Below are positions 60,096 through 64,000 of a stretch of DNA of 64,000 nucleotides, in pieces. Position 1 is the stretch's first letter. Each line of letters starts with the position of its first letter. This stretch comes from Plantactinospora soyae (GTDB taxonomy: Bacteria > Actinomycetota > Actinomycetes > Mycobacteriales > Micromonosporaceae), in NCBI RefSeq assembly GCF_014874095.1, contig NZ_JADBEB010000001.1, forward strand, positions 3,782,001-3,846,000. Reading direction: 5' to 3'. Both the position numbers and the translations under genes were made by a program. Below the pieces are notes generated by a model. It was not told the DNA's origin. It searched no databases and saw only the letters and a list, made by a program, of their open reading frames with translations.

Positions 60096-60659
60096 ATGCC
60101 CAAGCATCTGCCGAGCCACCTCAACCCCAGGTCGCCGCTGGTCCTCGACACGAGGGAACTGCCGCGCCGTCCTGGAGTGCTGCGTACGGTCGCTCGGACG
60201 GCACCGGCACCGGCGGACCTCGGACTGGAGCTGATCGGCGTGCCGGAGGGCGCGGACCTGAGCCTCGACCTGAGGCTCGAGTCGGTGTCCGAGGGCGTAC
60301 TCGTCTCGGGGACCGTCACCGGTCCCATCGCTGGCGAATGCGGCCGCTGCCTGCGCCCGATCACGGACTCGTTGGTCGTCCCGATCCAGGAGCTGTACGC
60401 CTACGAGGACAGCACCACGGTCGAGACCACCGAGGAGGACGAGGTGGGCCGGATGCAGGGCGACCTGATCGACCTGGAACCGGTACTGCGGGACGCGGTG
60501 GTGCTCGCACTGCCGACCAACCCCGTGTGCCGGGAAGACTGCCCAGGCTTGTGCCCCGAGTGTGGGGTGCAGTGGGACGAACTGCCGGCTGACCACAGCC
60601 ACCAGCAGGTCGACCCCCGCTGGGCGGGCCTGTCGCAACTGACCCGTCAAGAAGAGTAG
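60096..60659 (+). CDS. yceD: YceD family (DUF177) protein
   Basis: The 187-residue protein carries the DUF177 signature GTVTGPIAGECGRCLRPI and a C-terminal Cys cluster (CREDCPGLCPECG), as in YceD/Duf177. In plants and bacteria this family is linked to 23S rRNA processing. It lies 8 bp before rpmF, the usual operon partner. Confidence 0.92.
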   Translation: MPKHLPSHLNPRSPLVLDTRELPRRPGVLRTVARTAPAPADLGLELIGVPEGADLSLDLRLESVSEGVLVSGTVTGPIAGECGRCLRPITDSLVVPIQELYAYEDSTTVETTEEDEVGRMQGDLIDLEPVLRDAVVLALPTNPVCREDCPGLCPECGVQWDELPADHSHQQVDPRWAGLSQLTRQEE

Positions 60660-60667
60660 GAAGTACC

Positions 60668-60841
60668 GTGGCCGTCCCCAAGCGCAAGATGTCGCGCAGC
60701 AACACCCGGTCCCGCCGGGCGAACTGGAAGACCACGGCGGTCGCGACCGTCGCCTGCCCGCAGTGCAAGTCGCCGAAGCTGCCGCACGCGGCCTGCAGCG
60801 TCTGTGGCACCTACAACGGCCGCCAGGTCATCGAGGTCTGA
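60668..60841 (+). CDS. rpmF: 50S ribosomal protein L32 (zinc-binding form)
   Basis: The 57-residue L32 starts at GTG with MAVPKRKMSRSNTRSRRANW. Cys pairs C30-C33 and C43-C46 (CPQC, CSVC) form the zinc ribbon. AGGAAG lies 9 nt upstream. It is cotranscribed with yceD and followed by plsX, the classical yceD-rpmF-plsX order. Confidence 0.95.
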   Translation: MAVPKRKMSRSNTRSRRANWKTTAVATVACPQCKSPKLPHAACSVCGTYNGRQVIEV

Positions 60842-60853
60842 CCTGGAACCCGA

Positions 60854-61933
60854 GTGACGCCACCGACCTCTGGTCGGGCGGCGCACGCGCCCTGGCGACT
60901 GCCCGGTGTGCCGGCTCCCGCCGCCGCTGACCGACTTCGGCCGGTCGGCGTTCCAGTGGAGCCGGGCACCGTGCGGATCGCCGTCGACCTCCTCGGCGGG
61001 GACGATGCTCCCGCCGTCGTGGTTGACGGCGCTCTGCGGGCGTTCGGCGCTGACCCCGATCTGCGTCTACTGCTTGTCGGCCCGGCTGAGGTCGCCGACG
61101 AGCTGATCGCCATGCTCCGGCCCGACGACCGGGACCGGGTTGCCGTCCGGCCCGTCCGTGAGGCCGTCGCGATGACCGGGGACCCTGCCGCCCTCGTCCG
61201 CTCGGACAGCACCATCCGGGCGGCGGTGGCCGCCGTGGCCGAGGGAGCCGCCGACGCCGTCGTCTCGGCCGGTTCGACGGGTGCCACCGTGACCGCCGCC
61301 GTCCTCGGCTTCGGTCGCTGGTCCGGCGTCCGGCGTCCGGCACTGGTCGCCACCCTGCCGGCCCTCGCCGGCCCGGTCGCGCTGCTCGACGTTGGTGGCT
61401 CGCTGGAGGCCCGCCCGGCAACCCTGGCCCGGCACGCCGTGCTCGGCGCGGCCTACGCCGCCGTCGTCTACGGGGTGTCGGAACCCCGGATCGGGCTGCT
61501 CTCCATCGGCACCGAGGCCGGCAAGGGCGACCGGGCCCGCCGGGCCGCCGACCCGGTGATCGCCGATCAGCCACTGCCGGCCGGCGGCCGGTACGTCGGA
61601 TTCGTCGAGGGCTACGACGTGGCGCTGGGCAGCCGCGCCGACGTGGTGGTCACCGACGGCTTCACCGGCAACGTACTGCTCAAGGGCATCGAGGGCGCGT
61701 ACGCGATGGCCGGAGGTCCACCGGCCGGCGGCGGTGCCCCCCGGGCCGCCGCGCTGCTGGGCGTGGCCGGCGCCGTGGTGGTCTGCCACGGTGCGGCCCG
61801 GGCCGACGACGTCGCCTCGGGCATCGCGCTCGCCGCCCACCTGCACCGCCGCCGGGCCATCGCGGCGGTATCCACGCTGCTCGCCGAACTGACGGGGGCC
61901 AACCGCATCACCGACACCGAGGTAACGGCATGA
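60854..61933 (+). CDS. plsX: Phosphate acyltransferase PlsX
   Basis: PlsX converts acyl-ACP to acyl-phosphate for phospholipid synthesis. The 359-residue reading has [20 protein letters not shown] (family AVDxMGGD, here LLGGDD), [35 protein letters not shown] and [12 protein letters not shown]. The first 39 residues lack homology, so GTG 60971 (VRIAVDLL) may be the true start. The stop overlaps rnc (ATGA). Confidence 0.88.
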   Translation: MTPPTSGRAAHAPWRLPGVPAPAAADRLRPVGVPVEPGTVRIAVDLLGGDDAPAVVVDGALRAFGADPDLRLLLVGPAEVADELIAMLRPDDRDRVAVRPVREAVAMTGDPAALVRSDSTIRAAVAAVAEGAADAVVSAGSTGATVTAAVLGFGRWSGVRRPALVATLPALAGPVALLDVGGSLEARPATLARHAVLGAAYAAVVYGVSEPRIGLLSIGTEAGKGDRARRAADPVIADQPLPAGGRYVGFVEGYDVALGSRADVVVTDGFTGNVLLKGIEGAYAMAGGPPAGGGAPRAAALLGVAGAVVVCHGAARADDVASGIALAAHLHRRRAIAAVSTLLAELTGANRITDTEVTA

Positions 61934-62880
61934 CCAAGGACAAGCGGCGGCGACCGCCGATCACCCACCTTGAAGCGGCGTTCGGCGTCGCCATGGACCC
62001 GGAGCTGCTGGAGCGGGCCCTCACCCACCGTTCCTTCGCGTACGAGAACGGTGGCCTGCCGACGAACGAACGGCTCGAGTTCCTCGGTGACTCGGTGCTG
62101 GGCGTGGTGATCACGACGGCGCTGTTCCACAACCATCCGGACCTGCCCGAGGGACAACTGGCCAAGCTGCGGGCCAGCGTGGTCAACATGCGGGCGCTGG
62201 CCGACGTCGCCCGGCGGCTCGGCCCGGCGGGTCTCGGGCCGTACCTGCTGCTGGGCAAGGGCGAGGAGAGCACCGGGGGCCGGGACAAGGCGAGCATCCT
62301 CGCCGACACGCTCGAAGCCCTGCTCGGCGCGATCTACCTCCAGTACGGGCTGGACACCGTGGCGATCGTCATCCACCGGCTCTTCGACCCGCTGATGGCG
62401 GAGTCGGCCGGCCGGGGGGCGGCACTGGACTGGAAGACCAGCCTGCAGGAGCTGACCGCCGCGCTGGGGCTCGGCGTTCCCGAGTACCGGATCGACGAGG
62501 CGGGTCCGGATCACGCCAAGACCTTCACCGCCTGGGTGGTGGTGGCCGGCCGGAAGTACGGCGGCTCCGACGGCCGCAGCAAGAAGGAAGCCGAGCAGCG
62601 GGCCGCCGAGGCGGCCTGGCGTACCCTCTCCGACCAGGGCGAGGAGGACGTCGAGCCGGCGTCGGCGGCGGCTCCGGTGGCGGCGGTCGACGGCCACGGC
62701 CCGGCGGTCGGTGCCGAAGTCGAGCTCGGGGTCGGCACCGACGCGACCGGGGGCGTCGACGCCGGGGTGGGGCCGGTGGACGGTCCGGAGCGCGACGCGG
62801 CCCCGACGGCCGAGCCCGCCGCCCGTTCCCGTACCGCACCGGCCGGGGGTTCCGCCGGTGGGGCCGGTACGCCGAGCTGA
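61930..62880 (+). CDS. rnc: Ribonuclease III with a long C-terminal tail
   Basis: RNase III cleaves double-stranded RNA. The catalytic domain has the signature [12 protein letters not shown] and [12 protein letters not shown]; a dsRBD follows ([34 protein letters not shown]). The 316-residue length exceeds the usual ~230 because of an Ala/Gly/Pro/Val-rich tail of about 80 residues after the dsRBD, probably disordered. The start overlaps plsX. The stop is 13 bp before mutM. Confidence 0.94.
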   Translation: MTKDKRRRPPITHLEAAFGVAMDPELLERALTHRSFAYENGGLPTNERLEFLGDSVLGVVITTALFHNHPDLPEGQLAKLRASVVNMRALADVARRLGPAGLGPYLLLGKGEESTGGRDKASILADTLEALLGAIYLQYGLDTVAIVIHRLFDPLMAESAGRGAALDWKTSLQELTAALGLGVPEYRIDEAGPDHAKTFTAWVVVAGRKYGGSDGRSKKEAEQRAAEAAWRTLSDQGEEDVEPASAAAPVAAVDGHGPAVGAEVELGVGTDATGGVDAGVGPVDGPERDAAPTAEPAARSRTAPAGGSAGGAGTPS

Positions 62881-62893
62881 TCGAGGATCACAG

Positions 62894-63754
62894 ATGCCTG
62901 AACTGCCCGAGGTGGAGACGGTCCGGGAGGGCCTGAGCCGCTGGGTGACGAACCGCCGGATCGCGGCCGTCGAGGTACGCCATCCGCGCGCCATCCGCCG
63001 GCACCTCCCGGGTGCCGAGCACTTCGCGGCGGTGCTCGCCGGACGGGTGATCCTCGCCGCCTGCCGCCGCGGGAAGTACCTCTGGCTGCCGCTGGACAGC
63101 GGCGACGCCGTCATCGGGCATCTGGGCATGTCGGGACAGTTGCTGGTCCGACCGGCGGAGATGGCTGACGAGATCCACCTGCGGATCCGTTTCACCTTCG
63201 ACGACGGCGGACCGGAGCTGCGCTTCGTGGACCAGCGCACCTTCGGTGGCCTGTCGGTCTCGGAGGGCGGCGCGACCCTGCCGGCGGAGATCGCGCACAT
63301 CGCCCGCGACCCGATGGATCCGGAGTTCTCCGACGCCGCCTTCGTGACCGCGATACGCCGGCGCCGTACCGAGGTCAAGCGGGCGCTGCTGGACCAGACG
63401 TTGATCTCCGGTGTCGGCAACATCTACGCCGACGAGGCGCTCTGGCGGGCCCGCCTGCACGGTGCCCGACCGACCGACGCGCTCACCGGTCCGGCGATCA
63501 CCCGGCTGCTCGGGCACGTCCGCGACGTGCTCGGGGAGGCTCTCCAACAGGGCGGCACGAGTTTCGACGCGCTGTACGTCAACGTCAACGGCGAGAGCGG
63601 CTACTTCGACCGGGAGCTGAACGTCTACGGTCGGGAGGGGCTGCCGTGCCGGCACTGCGGTGCGCTGGTGCGTCGGGAGGCCTTCATGAACCGCTCGTCG
63701 TTCAGTTGTCCCCGCTGCCAGCCCCGACCCCGTACGGCGGTCGCGCCGAGGTGA
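62894..63754 (+). CDS. mutM: Formamidopyrimidine-DNA glycosylase
   Basis: MutM removes 8-oxoguanine and Fapy lesions. The 286-residue enzyme starts [13 protein letters not shown] (catalytic Pro and Glu), has [10 protein letters not shown], the Lys in RRGKYLWL, the HhH segment [13 protein letters not shown] and a complete zinc finger (CRHCGALV ... FSCPRCQ). It follows rnc in the conserved rnc-mutM order. Confidence 0.96.
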   Translation: MPELPEVETVREGLSRWVTNRRIAAVEVRHPRAIRRHLPGAEHFAAVLAGRVILAACRRGKYLWLPLDSGDAVIGHLGMSGQLLVRPAEMADEIHLRIRFTFDDGGPELRFVDQRTFGGLSVSEGGATLPAEIAHIARDPMDPEFSDAAFVTAIRRRRTEVKRALLDQTLISGVGNIYADEALWRARLHGARPTDALTGPAITRLLGHVRDVLGEALQQGGTSFDALYVNVNGESGYFDRELNVYGREGLPCRHCGALVRREAFMNRSSFSCPRCQPRPRTAVAPR

Positions 63755-63776
63755 GGACGCGGGGCGCCGGCATCGC

Positions 63777-64000
63777 TCAGAGCGGGCAGGTGTCGCGCCG
63801 TACGCCGAGGTTCCGGTCCTTGCGGATGGAGCTGAAGCCGTAGCCGACGGTGGCGGTGCAGAAGTCGACGACCGACCCCTCGTACTCGACGTGGAAGACC
63901 GGCTTGCCGGCCGCCACGAACGGCACCAGCCGGTCACACTCGGTACGCCGGAAGCACTCCTCGTTGACGACGAAGTCGAAGTGCGGCTCCAACGCCAGCA
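63777..64000 (-). CDS. GH114-like endo-alpha-1,4-polygalactosaminidase (C-terminal part)
   Basis: The last 74 codons of a minus-strand gene enter from the right edge. The visible part (HFDFVVNEECFRRTECDRLV, AAGKPVFHVEYEG, GFSSIRKDRNL, RRDTCPL) matches the C-terminal end of GH114-type glycosidases, including Cys pairs and the catalytic-site Glu in EYE. The start and signal peptide are outside. The gene converges with mutM, 22 bp apart, with no clear terminator between. Confidence 0.75.
   Translation of the reverse strand, partial: LALEPHFDFVVNEECFRRTECDRLVPFVAAGKPVFHVEYEGSVVDFCTATVGYGFSSIRKDRNLGVRRDTCPL

Overview
The window is high-GC actinobacterial DNA, almost certainly from a member of the Micromonosporaceae (Micromonospora/Plantactinospora-like). 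The evidence is strong GC bias at third codon positions, frequent GTG starts, many genes with a TAnnnT -10 box 6-7 nt ahead of the start codon (leaderless transcripts), actinobacterial gene pairs (XRE/DUF397, DUF3515, CofC of F420 synthesis, SepIVA), and three intergenic copies of a palindromic element of the type I remember from this family. No plasmid, phage, insertion sequence, rRNA operon or CRISPR array is visible.

Layout, left end (1-20 kb): a PRC-barrel protein runs off the left edge. Next is cimA (citramalate synthase) behind a leader that looks like a classical attenuator. A secreted protein, a membrane-anchored EEP-family phosphodiesterase and an unknown secreted protein follow. Then comes a MoxR / DUF58 / VWA / serine-protease group whose VWA gene has an apparent frameshift. 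After that lie arfB-like, a class V aminotransferase, two divergent TetR regulators with visible operators, two SDR dehydrogenases, a DUF4232 lipoprotein, a putative 3-methyladenine glycosylase, a 663-residue two-pass membrane protein, an FAH-family hydrolase, and tRNA-Gln(CTG) and tRNA-Glu(CTC).

The middle and right (20-64 kb) follow the order remembered from Mycobacterium tuberculosis (Rv2988c to Rv2924c): ndgR-like IclR regulator, leuCD, hupB, mutT1, a CYTH/CHAD protein, ppk, cofC, plsC, gpsA, then ddlA, DUF3515, a Lrp-type RAM protein, thiL, rpmB, DAK2 protein, recG, rsmD, coaD, sepIVA-like, yceD, rpmF, plsX, rnc and mutM. A GH114-like gene enters at the right edge. The block covers branched-chain amino acid synthesis, nucleoid structure, polyphosphate and nucleotide clean-up, F420, phospholipid and cell-wall precursors, cofactors, translation and DNA repair.

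Between gpsA and ddlA, about 14.5 kb of accessory genes interrupts this core (32.1-46.6 kb): a PLP lyase, a DUF5872 protein, a lipoprotein, a two-component system divergent from a TAP-type secreted peptidase, a ROK kinase, a DUF998 membrane protein with an 18-bp coding minisatellite, a two-gene cassette of Thg1-like 3'-5' polymerase plus HD phosphohydrolase, an XRE/DUF397 pair with two tiny proteins, and a TPR-AAA+ ATPase coupled to a TPR membrane protein. A second accessory patch (55.4-57.9 kb) holds two tandem LPXTG-type surface proteins that share a non-coding-looking 5' leader and a His-His start of the predicted mature protein. The Thg1/HD cassette, the shared leader and the cimA attenuator are the most interesting candidates.
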